From positions 1 to 34,502 of the forward strand of contig NZ_BCRS01000053.1 in the NCBI RefSeq assembly GCF_001552715.1: a DNA stretch of 34,502 nucleotides, given 5' to 3'. Made by a program: the position numbers and the translations under genes. Shown here in pieces: positions 16,572 through 23,386 of this stretch. Every line of letters begins with the position of its first letter. Position 1 is the first letter of the stretch. Source of the DNA: Mycolicibacterium vaccae NBRC 14118 = CIP 105934. GTDB taxonomy: Bacteria > Actinomycetota > Actinomycetes > Mycobacteriales > Mycobacteriaceae. Under the pieces are notes generated by a model. It was not told the origin of the DNA and did not search any database. It was given only the letters and a program-made list of their open reading frames with translations.

Positions 16572-16590
16572 GGTCCCACGGGGTGGGGCC
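16572..16590 (+). terminator. Hairpin after ispG, possible partial terminator
   Basis: GGTCCCAC at 16572-16579 pairs with GTGGGGCC at 16583-16590 (8 bp, one G-U pair in RNA, 3-nt loop). It lies 5 bp after the ispG stop, in the 55-bp gap before the acetyltransferase gene. There is no T tract. It may partly uncouple the two genes or stabilise the 3' end of the ispG message. Confidence 0.45.
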
Positions 16591-16621
16591 GGTGGTCAGG
16601 GTCAGTCCAGAAAGAGTCCAG

Positions 16622-17485
16622 ATGTCGGCTCCTCCGCTTTTTCGCCTCGTAGACGAGCGAAGGGTGTCGGTGGTGCGCGACATGCGGGACATGGTCGCCG
16701 TCCGGCAGGTTCTCGACGACGATCCGGTGGCCTCCTGCATGGTCGCCTCCCGGGTCGCCGAGCACGGCATCGACCCGTCCAACATCGGCGGTGAACTGTG
16801 GACCCGTCGGCGGGCCAGCGAGTCGCTGTGCTTCGCGGGGGCCAACCTGATCCCGCTACGGGGAGCCGTCGGTGATCTGAATGCGTTCGCGGACAAGGCG
16901 ATGAGCAGCGCGCGTCGCTGCTCGTCGCTCGTCGGCCGTGCCGAGTTGGTGCTGCCGATGTGGCAGCGCCTCGAACCCGTCTGGGGCCCGGCCCGCGACG
17001 TGCGGGCGCAGCAGCCGTTGCTGGCGCTGCACACCGCTCCGGTGTGCGCCGTCGATCCGGCCGTGCGCCCGGTGCGGATGGAGGAGCTCGACGCGTACCT
17101 GGTCGCCGCGATCGACATGTTCATCGGCGAGGTCGGCATCGACCCCCGCGTCGGCGACGGCGGCCGGGGCTACCGCCGCCGGGTCGCGGGCCTGATCGCC
17201 GCGGGCCGGGCGTGGGCCCGGTTCGACCGCGGCGAGGTGGTGTTCAAGGCCGAGATCGGCTCGCAGTCCCCGGCGGTCGGGCAGATCCAGGGCGTGTGGG
17301 TGCACCCGGACCAGCGCGGACGGGGCATCGGGACCGCGGGCACCGCGGCGGTCGCGGCCGCGGTGGTGGGCAGCGGACGCATCGCGAGCCTGTACGTCAA
17401 CAGCTTCAACACCGTCGCGCGGGCGGCCTATGCGCGCATCGGGTTCACCGAGATCGCGTCGTTCGCGACGGTGCTGCTCGACTGA
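16622..17485 (+). CDS. DUF4081 / GNAT family acetyltransferase (Rv2867c-like)
   Basis: This 287-residue protein has an N-terminal DUF4081-type region (to about 140, with VRQVLDDDPVASCMVASRV and GGELWTRR) and a C-terminal GNAT domain with the acetyl-CoA motif IQGVWVHPDQRGRGIGTAG and the late VNSFNTVARAAYARIGF. The length and position after ispG match M. tuberculosis Rv2867c, whose acceptor substrate is unknown to me. The ATG at 16622 follows AAAGAG. Conserved linkage with the MEP genes suggests shared expression rather than shared chemistry. Confidence 0.85.
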   Translation: MSAPPLFRLVDERRVSVVRDMRDMVAVRQVLDDDPVASCMVASRVAEHGIDPSNIGGELWTRRRASESLCFAGANLIPLRGAVGDLNAFADKAMSSARRCSSLVGRAELVLPMWQRLEPVWGPARDVRAQQPLLALHTAPVCAVDPAVRPVRMEELDAYLVAAIDMFIGEVGIDPRVGDGGRGYRRRVAGLIAAGRAWARFDRGEVVFKAEIGSQSPAVGQIQGVWVHPDQRGRGIGTAGTAAVAAAVVGSGRIASLYVNSFNTVARAAYARIGFTEIASFATVLLD

Positions 17486-17499
17486 CCGGGACCGACCCT

Positions 17500-17505
17500 T
17501 ACGCT
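17500..17505 (+). promoter_or_regulatory. Putative -10 hexamer (TACGCT) of the second GNAT gene
   Basis: TACGCT ends exactly 6 bp before the ATG at 17512, and no ribosome site is present. This is the canonical spacing for a leaderless start. Confidence 0.5.
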
Positions 17506-17511
17506 GCACGC

Positions 17512-18171
17512 ATGACCGAGCCTGACACGGGGAGCCGCGAGATAGCCGCTGCCCTCGTCCGTGCACTGGAACGCCGGCACGATGTGCTCGACGCGGTCGT
17601 CGCCTCCGAGGACTACGACGCGGCGATCGAAGCGCTGGCCGATCTGCTGGACACGTCGCACGACGCCGCCGAAGCGGTGCTGCGGCTGTCCTTCGACCGG
17701 CTCACGAAGGTTTCGCGGCGGCGGATCGCCGACGAACTGGAGAACCTCACCAGCCAGGAGCAGGCCTACACCCCCTCGGAGCAGACGCCGGGGTCGGCGC
17801 GCAAGCTGATGCTGCGTCCGTTCGCCCCCGACCGGGATCGCGACATCTTCGCCGCCCGTACCCGGGACATGCGTTCGGCCGGTGACGGAACCGCCGCGCC
17901 GGCAGGCGATGTCGGGGAGGAGATCGCCGCCGCGGTGGCGCGGGTGGCGGCCGAGGAGTCCGCGTGGCTGGTGGCCGAGGTCGGCTCGGCCAAGGTCGGC
18001 ATGGTGTTCGGCGATCTGGCCGACGGTGAGGTCGGTGTGCGCATCTGGATCCATCCCGCGCACCGCAAGCAGGGTTACGGCACCGCGGCGTTGCGCGCGT
18101 CCCGGTCGGAGATGGCCGCGTACTTCCCGGCGGTGCCGCTGGTGGTCCGCGCGCCGGCCGCAGGCGGCTGA
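17512..18171 (+). CDS. GNAT-like acetyltransferase with N-terminal GyrA-tower-like helical domain
   Basis: This 219-residue protein has two parts. Residues 11-80 are helical and resemble the coiled-coil/tower part of DNA gyrase subunit A: RHDVLDAVVASEDYDAAIEA, then DAAEAVLRLSFDRLTKVSR and RRIADELENL, which parallel the gyrase pattern of an A-x-A-I-L-x-x-R-L-x-x-LT stretch followed by a K-I-x-x-E-L helix. Residues 98-212 are a GNAT fold with RIWIHPAHRKQGYGTAAL as the acetyl-CoA loop. The frame extends upstream to 16960, but that is a shadow of the preceding GNAT gene. It lies 26 bp after that gene yet has its own leaderless-type hexamer. The acceptor is unknown; the helical part could mediate dimerisation or partner binding. 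Confidence 0.75.
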   Translation: MTEPDTGSREIAAALVRALERRHDVLDAVVASEDYDAAIEALADLLDTSHDAAEAVLRLSFDRLTKVSRRRIADELENLTSQEQAYTPSEQTPGSARKLMLRPFAPDRDRDIFAARTRDMRSAGDGTAAPAGDVGEEIAAAVARVAAEESAWLVAEVGSAKVGMVFGDLADGEVGVRIWIHPAHRKQGYGTAALRASRSEMAAYFPAVPLVVRAPAAGG

Positions 18172-18176
18172 CCTCT

Positions 18177-18227
18177 TTTCACGCTGAAGCCACTTTCACA
18201 CTGCAGCCACTTTCACACTGAAGTCGC
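18177..18227 (+). repeat. Three tandem 17-bp repeats upstream of the PBP gene
   Basis: TTTCACGCTGAAGCCAC (18177-18193), TTTCACACTGCAGCCAC (18194-18210) and TTTCACACTGAAGTCGC (18211-18227) lie head to tail in the 106-bp gap before the penicillin-binding lipoprotein gene. They differ at only a few positions. The array ends 50 bp before the start codon and about 36 bp before the putative -10, so it could carry repeated regulator sites; it may equally be a simple array of an interspersed element. Confidence 0.75.
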
Positions 18228-18263
18228 GCGGTGCGCCTGCGCCGAAATCGGATCGTTACTTCT

Positions 18264-18269
18264 TAACAT
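18264..18269 (+). promoter_or_regulatory. Putative -10 hexamer (TAACAT) of the PBP lipoprotein gene
   Basis: TAACAT ends 8 bp before the ATG at 18278, in an AT-richer patch (18256-18277), with no ribosome site. A leaderless or nearly leaderless transcript is likely. Confidence 0.5.
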
Positions 18270-18277
18270 CTGACTCA

Positions 18278-20092
18278 ATGGCAACACTGTTCACACACGC
18301 AACACGGATGACCGGGCTGGCGACGGTGGCCGCGCTGGTGCTGACGCTCGGTGCGTGCACTCCGCGGCCCAACGGCCCCGAACCCACCGCCGAGGAGTTC
18401 TTCGCGGCGCTGGCCACCGGCGACACCAACGCCGCGGCGCAGCTCGCCGACCGGCCCGAGGCGGCGCGGGCGGCGCTCAACGAGGCCTGGACCGGACTGC
18501 AGGCCACCGGGTTGGACGCGCAGATCCTGAGCTCGAAGTACGCCGAGGACACCGGCAGCGTGACCTACCGCTACACCTGGCACCTGCCCAAGAACCGGAC
18601 GTGGACCTACGACGGGCAGCTGAACCTGGTCCGCGACGAGGGCCGGTGGGAGGTGCGGTGGGGAGCCACCGGACTGCACCCCAGGCTGGGGGAGAACCAG
18701 ACCTTCGCGCTGCGTGCCGACGCCCCGCCGCGGGCCTCGGTGCACGAGCGCACCGGCACCAACGTGCTGGTGCCCGGCTACCGCTACCACTTCGCGCTCG
18801 ACGCCGAGGCCGCAGGCGCCGACCTGATGCCCACCGCACACGCGATCGTCGGCGCGCTGCACCGGTTCGACAACACCCTGGACGCGCAGCGCCTGGCCGA
18901 GCTCGCCAGTTCCAAGAAGGGCTCGCTGGGCCTGGTCACGCTGAACCAGGCCGACCACGACGCCGTCGTCGGCGCCCTCGGTGCGGTGCCCGGCGTGGTG
19001 ATCACCCCGCAGCCCGAAATGGTGCCCACCGACCCGACTTTCGCGCCCGCGGTGGTCAACGAGATCAAGAAGACGGTGGCCGGGGACCTCGACGGCGATC
19101 CCGGCTGGCGGGTGGTGACCGTCAACCAGAACGGTGTCGACGTCGACGTCCTCAACGAGGTGCCGGGTCAGCCCGCGCCGTCGGTGAGCATCACCCTGGA
19201 CCGCGCCGTGCAGACCGCCGCACAGAACGCGGTCGGGTTCACCGACAAGCAGGCCATGATCGTCGTGATGAAGCCGTCCACCGGCGAGATCCTCGCCGTG
19301 GCGCAGAACACCGCGGCCGACCGGGAGGGACCGCTGGCCACCATGGGGCTCTTCCCGCCCGGGTCGACGTTCAAGATCGTCACCGCGGGCGCCGCGATCG
19401 AGCGCCAGATGGCAACGCCGAACACGCTTCTCGGGTGTCCGGGACGCATGGACATCGGGCATCGCACCGTGCCGAACTACGGCGGCTTCGACCTCGGCAC
19501 CGTGCCGATGTCGCGGGCCTTCGCCAGCTCGTGCAACACCACGTTCGCCGAACTGGCCAGCAGGATGCCGCCGCGCGGGCTGACCCAGGCCGCCTCGCAG
19601 TACGGCATCGGGCCCGACTACGACATCCCCGGGCTGAGCACCGTCAGCGGCTCGGTGCCCCCGACGGTCAACCTCACCGAGCGCACCGAGGACGGCTTCG
19701 GCCAGGGCAAGGTGTTGGCCAGCCCGTTCGGCATGGCGCTGGCCGCGGCCACCGTCGCGGCCGGCCACACGCCGGTGCCGCGGCTGATCGAGGGCCGCGA
19801 CACCCAGGTCACCGGCGACCAGCAGCCGATTCCTGCGGCGGTGGTCGACGGACTGCGCCCGATGATGCGTCTGGTGGTGACCAACGGCACCGCCAAGGAC
19901 CTGCAGGGCGCCGGCGACGTGCGCGGCAAGACCGGGGAGGCCGAGTTCGCGGGTGGCTCGCACTCGTGGTTCACCGGCTACCGCGGGGACATGGCGTTCT
20001 CGGCGCTGATCGTCGGCGGCGGCAGCTCGGAGTACGCGGTGCGGATGGTCAAAGGCATGCTGGACTCCCTGCCGCCGGACTACCTGGCCTGA
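18278..20092 (+). CDS. Penicillin-binding transpeptidase lipoprotein (Rv2864c-like)
   Basis: This 604-residue protein starts with a signal peptide and the lipobox LGAC (Cys27). An NTF2-like N-terminal domain (about 35-145, PTAEEFFAALATGDTNAAAQLAD) follows, then a PBP dimerisation region (about 155-290) and a transpeptidase domain (about 305-600). The active-site motifs are intact: STFK at 363-366, SCN at 418-420 and KTG at 551-553. It is a class B PBP that should cross-link peptidoglycan outside the membrane while anchored by lipid. The M. tuberculosis counterpart by order and architecture is Rv2864c. There is no NlpC- or MecR-type addition. The gene follows the two GNAT genes but has its own promoter-like hexamer and upstream repeats. 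Confidence 0.92.
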   Translation: MATLFTHATRMTGLATVAALVLTLGACTPRPNGPEPTAEEFFAALATGDTNAAAQLADRPEAARAALNEAWTGLQATGLDAQILSSKYAEDTGSVTYRYTWHLPKNRTWTYDGQLNLVRDEGRWEVRWGATGLHPRLGENQTFALRADAPPRASVHERTGTNVLVPGYRYHFALDAEAAGADLMPTAHAIVGALHRFDNTLDAQRLAELASSKKGSLGLVTLNQADHDAVVGALGAVPGVVITPQPEMVPTDPTFAPAVVNEIKKTVAGDLDGDPGWRVVTVNQNGVDVDVLNEVPGQPAPSVSITLDRAVQTAAQNAVGFTDKQAMIVVMKPSTGEILAVAQNTAADREGPLATMGLFPPGSTFKIVTAGAAIERQMATPNTLLGCPGRMDIGHRTVPNYGGFDLGTVPMSRAFASSCNTTFAELASRMPPRGLTQAASQYGIGPDYDIPGLSTVSGSVPPTVNLTERTEDGFGQGKVLASPFGMALAAATVAAGHTPVPRLIEGRDTQVTGDQQPIPAAVVDGLRPMMRLVVTNGTAKDLQGAGDVRGKTGEAEFAGGSHSWFTGYRGDMAFSALIVGGGSSEYAVRMVKGMLDSLPPDYLA

Positions 20093-20119
20093 CACCGCGG
20101 CGGTACCGTGGACACCGCC

Positions 20120-20752
20120 ATGACGGACATCAACCACGGCCGCGCACGCCGCGCCGACGACGGGGGACCGCACGGCCCCGACGCGGTCGAGATGCGGATC
20201 TCCGACGCCGACCGCAACGGCACGCTGCGGCGGCTGCACAACGCGGTCGCCCTCGGGCTCATCGACATCCAGGAGTTCGAGGAGCGCTCGGCGGCGGTGT
20301 CCAGGGCGCGGTTGCGTTCCGAACTCGACTCCCTGGTCGGGGACCTGCCCGGTCCCGGTGCGATCGTCACGTCCGCGGCCGACCGGGTGGAGCTGCGCGG
20401 GGTGCTCGGCTCACTCAAGCGTCAGGGGGAGTGGGTGGTGCCGTCGCGGCTGGCGCTGCACCGGCGGCTGGGATCGGTCGACCTGGACCTGACCCGGGCG
20501 CGCTTCGCCGGCCCGATCGTGGTCATCGAGCTGGACATGAGGTTCGGCGGCCTGGACCTGCGGTTGCCCGACGGGGCCAGCGCGTCCATCGACGACGTCG
20601 AGGTCAACGTCGGCAGCGCCCACGACCACCGCCGGGACGCCCCGGCCGAGGGCAACCCGCACGTGATCCTCACCGGCAAGGTGGTGTGCGGGTCGGTCGA
20701 CATCCGCGGGCCGCGCAGGTCGTGGCGCATGGGGCCACTGCGCAGCAGCTGA
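20120..20752 (+). CDS. DUF1707 protein with C-terminal LiaF-like beta domain
   Basis: This 210-residue protein has a DUF1707 domain at about 25-77 (MRISDADRNGTLRRLHNAVALG and FEERSAAVSRARLRSELDSLVGDLP). A basic linker leads to a beta-rich part with repeated short strands (VDLDLTRARF, IVVIELDMRFGGLDLRLP, VVCGSVDIRGP) like the cell-wall-active antibiotic response (LiaF/DUF2154) fold. No membrane segment is visible, so it is probably cytoplasmic. The ATG at 20120 is chosen; TACCGT ends 10 bp before it, so the leader would be very short. It lies 27 bp after the PBP gene; a link to envelope stress is plausible. Its stop codon is inside a three-copy 20-bp repeat. Confidence 0.8.
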   Translation: MTDINHGRARRADDGGPHGPDAVEMRISDADRNGTLRRLHNAVALGLIDIQEFEERSAAVSRARLRSELDSLVGDLPGPGAIVTSAADRVELRGVLGSLKRQGEWVVPSRLALHRRLGSVDLDLTRARFAGPIVVIELDMRFGGLDLRLPDGASASIDDVEVNVGSAHDHRRDAPAEGNPHVILTGKVVCGSVDIRGPRRSWRMGPLRSS

Positions 20753-20803
20753 TCGCCCGGCGGAGCAGCTGATCGCCCGGCGGAGCAGCTGATCGCCCGG
20801 CGG
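20744..20803. repeat. Perfect 20-bp tandem repeat, three copies
   Basis: The unit AGCAGCTGATCGCCCGGCGG occurs at 20744-20763, 20764-20783 and 20784-20803 without a mismatch. The first copy contains the last codons and the TGA stop (20750-20752) of the DUF1707 gene; the rest fills the gap to the convergent thioesterase gene. Because the gene stops in the first unit, copy number can vary without changing either protein. The perfect identity indicates recent expansion, probably by slippage, and makes it a candidate VNTR. Confidence 0.9.
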
Positions 20804-20804
20804 G

Positions 20805-21191
20805 CTAACGCGGGTCGAGCACTGCGAAGCTCACCGTGGCGCGCGCTGCGAGCCGGTCGCGGGACACATCGGTGACGTCCACCGCGATCACCGACAGGCG
20901 CCGTCCCGCCCGCACCACGGTCGCCTCGGCGCGCGCCGGCCCCTCAAGCACCGGCGCCAGGTAGTGGATGGTCATGTCGGCGGTGGTCACGTCCTGGCCG
21001 GGCCCGACGTGCCGATCGGCCAACCGGCCCGCCGCGATGTCGATCAGCGTCGCGACCAGACCGCCCTGCAGTGCTCCGCGCCGGTTCACCAGATCGGGAC
21101 GGTTGTCCAGTTCGATGACCATGCGTTCGTCGGAGTCCACCACGTCGCGGAAGTCCATCTGGGCGAACAAGTGGCCGGGGGTGACCTGCAT
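20805..21191 (-). CDS. PaaI-family hotdog thioesterase
   Basis: This 128-residue protein has the single-hotdog pattern of PaaI thioesterases: [28 protein letters not shown] with the catalytic-region asparagine and HGG-like loop (here LQGG), then [13 protein letters not shown] and a final beta strand [11 protein letters not shown]. Such proteins hydrolyse small or aryl acyl-CoA esters in the cytoplasm; the substrate is not predictable. The ATG at 21191 is preceded at 6 bp by TAGCGT. It is divergent from mapB with only 23 bp between the two start codons. Confidence 0.85.
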   Translation of the reverse strand: MQVTPGHLFAQMDFRDVVDSDERMVIELDNRPDLVNRRGALQGGLVATLIDIAAGRLADRHVGPGQDVTTADMTIHYLAPVLEGPARAEATVVRAGRRLSVIAVDVTDVSRDRLAARATVSFAVLDPR

Positions 21192-21197
21192 GGCCGA

Positions 21198-21203
21198 ACG
21201 CTA
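21198..21203 (-). promoter_or_regulatory. Putative -10 hexamer (TAGCGT) of the PaaI thioesterase gene
   Basis: On the minus strand TAGCGT ends exactly 6 bp before the ATG at 21191. It overlaps, by 2 bp, the plus-strand hexamer that serves mapB. Confidence 0.55.
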
Positions 21204-21207
21204 GCAT
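21202..21207 (+). promoter_or_regulatory. Putative -10 hexamer (TAGCAT) of mapB
   Basis: TAGCAT ends 7 bp before the ATG at 21215. It shares bases 21202-21203 with the minus-strand hexamer of the divergent thioesterase gene, so polymerase can hardly occupy both at once. Confidence 0.55.
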
Positions 21208-21214
21208 TGACGCT

Positions 21215-22072
21215 ATGTCAGTACGGACCGCCCTCCGGCCCGGCACGGTCTCGCCGATGCTGCCGGTGCCCAAGTCGATCGCGCGCCCCGAATACGTCGG
21301 CAAGCCCACCGCGCGAGAGGGCCACGAACCGTGGGTGCAGACCCCGGAAGTGATCGAGAAGATGCGGGTGGCCGGGCGGATCGCCGCGGGCGCGCTCGCC
21401 GAGGCGGGCAAGGCCGTCGCGCCGGGCGTGACCACCGATGCGCTCGACCGGATCGCCCACGAGTACATGATCGATCACGGCGCCTACCCGTCGACGCTGG
21501 GCTACAAAGGATTTCCGAAATCCTGCTGCACGTCGCTGAACGAGGTCATCTGCCACGGCATCCCCGACTCGACGGTGATCGAGGACGGTGACATCGTCAA
21601 CATCGACGTCACCGCCTACATCGACGGCGTGCACGGCGACACCAACGCCACGTTCCTGGCCGGCGACGTCAGCGAGGAGCACCGCCTGCTCGTCGAGCGC
21701 ACCCACGAGGCGACCATGCGCGCGATCAAGGCCGTCAAGCCGGGCCGGGCGCTGTCGATCGTCGGCCGGGTCATCGAGTCGTATGCAAACCGGTTCGGCT
21801 ACAACGTGGTTCGTGACTTCACCGGACACGGCATCGGCACCACCTTCCACAACGGGCTGGTGGTGCTGCACTACGACCAGCCGGCGGTGGAGACCGTGCT
21901 CGAGCCGGGAATGACGTTCACGATCGAGCCGATGATCAACCTCGGCAGCCTGGACTACGAGATCTGGGACGACGACTGGACCGTGGCCACCAAGGACAAG
22001 AAGTGGACCGCGCAGTTCGAGCACACGCTGGTGGTCACCGATTCGGGCGCCGAGATCCTCACCCAGCTCTGA
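21215..22072 (+). CDS. map: Type I methionine aminopeptidase (MapB)
   Basis: This 285-residue enzyme removes the N-terminal methionine from nascent proteins. The metal ligands are all present at the positions known for M. tuberculosis MetAP1c: Asp131, Asp142, His205 (TGHGIG), Glu238 and Glu269, plus His114 in ICHGIP. The 40-residue N-terminal extension with a proline-rich stretch ([15 protein letters not shown]) is the mark of the MapB type, thought to help ribosome docking. The length equals that of Rv2861c, from memory. It is divergent from the PaaI thioesterase and followed at 21 bp by a lipoprotein gene. Confidence 0.96.
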   Translation: MSVRTALRPGTVSPMLPVPKSIARPEYVGKPTAREGHEPWVQTPEVIEKMRVAGRIAAGALAEAGKAVAPGVTTDALDRIAHEYMIDHGAYPSTLGYKGFPKSCCTSLNEVICHGIPDSTVIEDGDIVNIDVTAYIDGVHGDTNATFLAGDVSEEHRLLVERTHEATMRAIKAVKPGRALSIVGRVIESYANRFGYNVVRDFTGHGIGTTFHNGLVVLHYDQPAVETVLEPGMTFTIEPMINLGSLDYEIWDDDWTVATKDKKWTAQFEHTLVVTDSGAEILTQL

Positions 22073-22081
22073 GGTTCTCGG

Positions 22082-22087
22082 TAGCCT
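22082..22087 (+). promoter_or_regulatory. Putative -10 hexamer (TAGCCT) of the lipoprotein gene
   Basis: TAGCCT ends exactly 6 bp before the ATG at 22094, in the 21-bp gap after mapB. It suggests independent leaderless transcription although the genes are tightly spaced. Confidence 0.5.
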
Positions 22088-22093
22088 GACCGG

Positions 22094-22756
22094 ATGAGCA
22101 GGCGCGGGTGGGTCGCGGTGCTGCTGGCCGGCTGCCTACTGACCGGCTGCGCGCACGCGGTGACCGGGGGCACCGCCACGTGGCCGGGCGCCAGGCTGGA
22201 CCGGGTCGTGCTCACCGAGGCCGACTTCCCGCCCGGTGTGCGCTATCAGCGCGTCGTCAACCAGCCGGGCGAGGGCAACGTCGAACGGCCGTCGCCGATG
22301 CTGTCCCGGCCCGAGGGCTGCGCCGATGCGATGACCCGCGACATCGCCGTGACCGCGGAATGGGGACCGGGCAGCGCCGCCGAGTACGTCGTCGCCTACG
22401 ACGGCGCCCGGATGGTCATCACGCTGCTGACGTGGCAGCTGGATCTGGAGCAACTGGCCGACACCGCGCAACGGTGTGCCGAGTACGAGACGTTCTTCGA
22501 TCCAAGAGACCCGGGCATCCCGGTGACGACCACCCGGCTGCCGGCGCCACGCGACGACGCACTGGTCTACACACAGACGATGCGGCTGCGCGGCGAGGAC
22601 GCCAGCGTGTACTTCGCGTTCGAGAACGTCGGCGACATGGCGGTGTTCGGCATCGCGTTCCCGACCACCGACGAGTCGATACCGGTCAAAGGCACGCTGC
22701 CGCAGACCTTTCTGGAGGTCACCAGCAGACAGGCCGAACGCGCGCAATCGGATTGA
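22094..22756 (+). CDS. Predicted lipoprotein of unknown function
   Basis: This 220-residue protein has a short basic n-region, a hydrophobic segment and a lipobox LTGC, with Cys19 the likely lipidated residue (Cys14 in LAGC is too close to the N-terminus). The mature part has VVLTEADFPPGVRYQRV, a paired-cysteine region (Cys in RPEGCAD and in AQRCAEYET, possibly a disulfide) and a beta-rich end. This resembles extracellular sensor-type domains of mycobacterial lipoproteins, but I do not recognise a specific family. It lies between mapB and an inactive-looking alpha/beta-hydrolase. Confidence 0.75.
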   Translation: MSRRGWVAVLLAGCLLTGCAHAVTGGTATWPGARLDRVVLTEADFPPGVRYQRVVNQPGEGNVERPSPMLSRPEGCADAMTRDIAVTAEWGPGSAAEYVVAYDGARMVITLLTWQLDLEQLADTAQRCAEYETFFDPRDPGIPVTTTRLPAPRDDALVYTQTMRLRGEDASVYFAFENVGDMAVFGIAFPTTDESIPVKGTLPQTFLEVTSRQAERAQSD

Positions 22757-22793
22757 CGTCGCGGGCGACCGGAGGGAAACGGCCCCGGCGACG
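22757..22793 (+). terminator. Weak hairpin after the lipoprotein gene
   Basis: CGTCGC plus GGG at 22757-22765 pairs with CCC, a bulged G and GCGACG ending at 22793; the loop is about 18 nt. It starts right after the stop codon. Possible terminator without a T tract, low certainty. Confidence 0.3.
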
Positions 22794-22806
22794 CGGCTGT
22801 GCCCTG

Positions 22807-22812
22807 TAGCGT
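22807..22812 (+). promoter_or_regulatory. Putative -10 hexamer (TAGCGT) of the alpha/beta-hydrolase-like gene
   Basis: TAGCGT ends exactly 6 bp before the ATG at 22819 and no ribosome site intervenes. Leaderless start inferred. Confidence 0.5.
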
Positions 22813-22818
22813 GGCGCA

Positions 22819-23382
22819 ATGCCTTCCCCCATGGTCACTGTCGACGGCTTCGGCGTGCCCGTCGAGGTCGCAGGCCCCGAGAAGGGCTCGGTGGTGGTGC
22901 TTCTCGGTGCCGCCCAGCAATCACCGGCCGCATACGAGGGCATCTGCCAGCGGCTGCACACCGCGTCTCTGAAGACCGTGGTGATCGGGCCCGATCCGCG
23001 GCTCACCGCCAAGGGCGTCGTCGGGATCCTTGATGCGCTCGACGTCCGCTGGGCGCTGCTGGTGGGCGACAGGGCCGGCGGCGAGCTGGCCTGGGAGCTG
23101 GCCGCGACGCGACTGGACCGGTTCATCGGGCTGGTGGTGATCGACCGGGGGCACCCGAAGGTGGCCGATCTGACCGGTGCGGTGCGCGACGAGCACTGTC
23201 CGCCGGTGGAACTCAACACCACCGCACTGGTCAGCACCAGCGCGGCGCGCGCGGTCGCCAAGGCCAGCCAGCGCTACGTGTACGGCGAGTACCGCATCGT
23301 CGACCTGCTGGGCCGGCGCAACGCCGCCGACTCGACCGCCCAGCTGGCCGCCGAGATCGTGATGCGCACCAGCACCTGGTAG
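22819..23382 (+). CDS. Alpha/beta-hydrolase-fold protein lacking the nucleophile serine
   Basis: This 187-residue protein follows an alpha/beta-hydrolase core: a first strand SVVVLLGAAQQSPAAYEGI, then a VVIGPDPRL strand, and LLVGDRAGGELAWELAA where the nucleophile elbow should be. In active enzymes this reads GxSxG; here it is G83-D84-R85-A86-G87, so the catalytic serine is replaced by arginine. Hydrolase chemistry is therefore unlikely. It is also shorter than usual (active members are often 250-300), with a reduced cap and C-terminal part. It may be a scaffold or ligand-binding relative. It ends 4 bp from the convergent ngg-like gene. Confidence 0.7.
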   Translation: MPSPMVTVDGFGVPVEVAGPEKGSVVVLLGAAQQSPAAYEGICQRLHTASLKTVVIGPDPRLTAKGVVGILDALDVRWALLVGDRAGGELAWELAATRLDRFIGLVVIDRGHPKVADLTGAVRDEHCPPVELNTTALVSTSAARAVAKASQRYVYGEYRIVDLLGRRNAADSTAQLAAEIVMRTSTW

Positions 23383-23386
23383 CCCG

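Noticed and set aside
18275..20239. Long open frame antisense to the PBP lipoprotein gene (654 codons).
   Set aside because: Composition is typical of a GC-rich shadow frame, with no domain or ribosome site, and the opposite strand has a complete catalytic PBP.
20795..20805. A terminator in the 20-bp repeat array (GCCC-GGC-GGGC).
   Set aside because: The stem is only 4 bp and arises by chance from the repeat boundary; no T tract.
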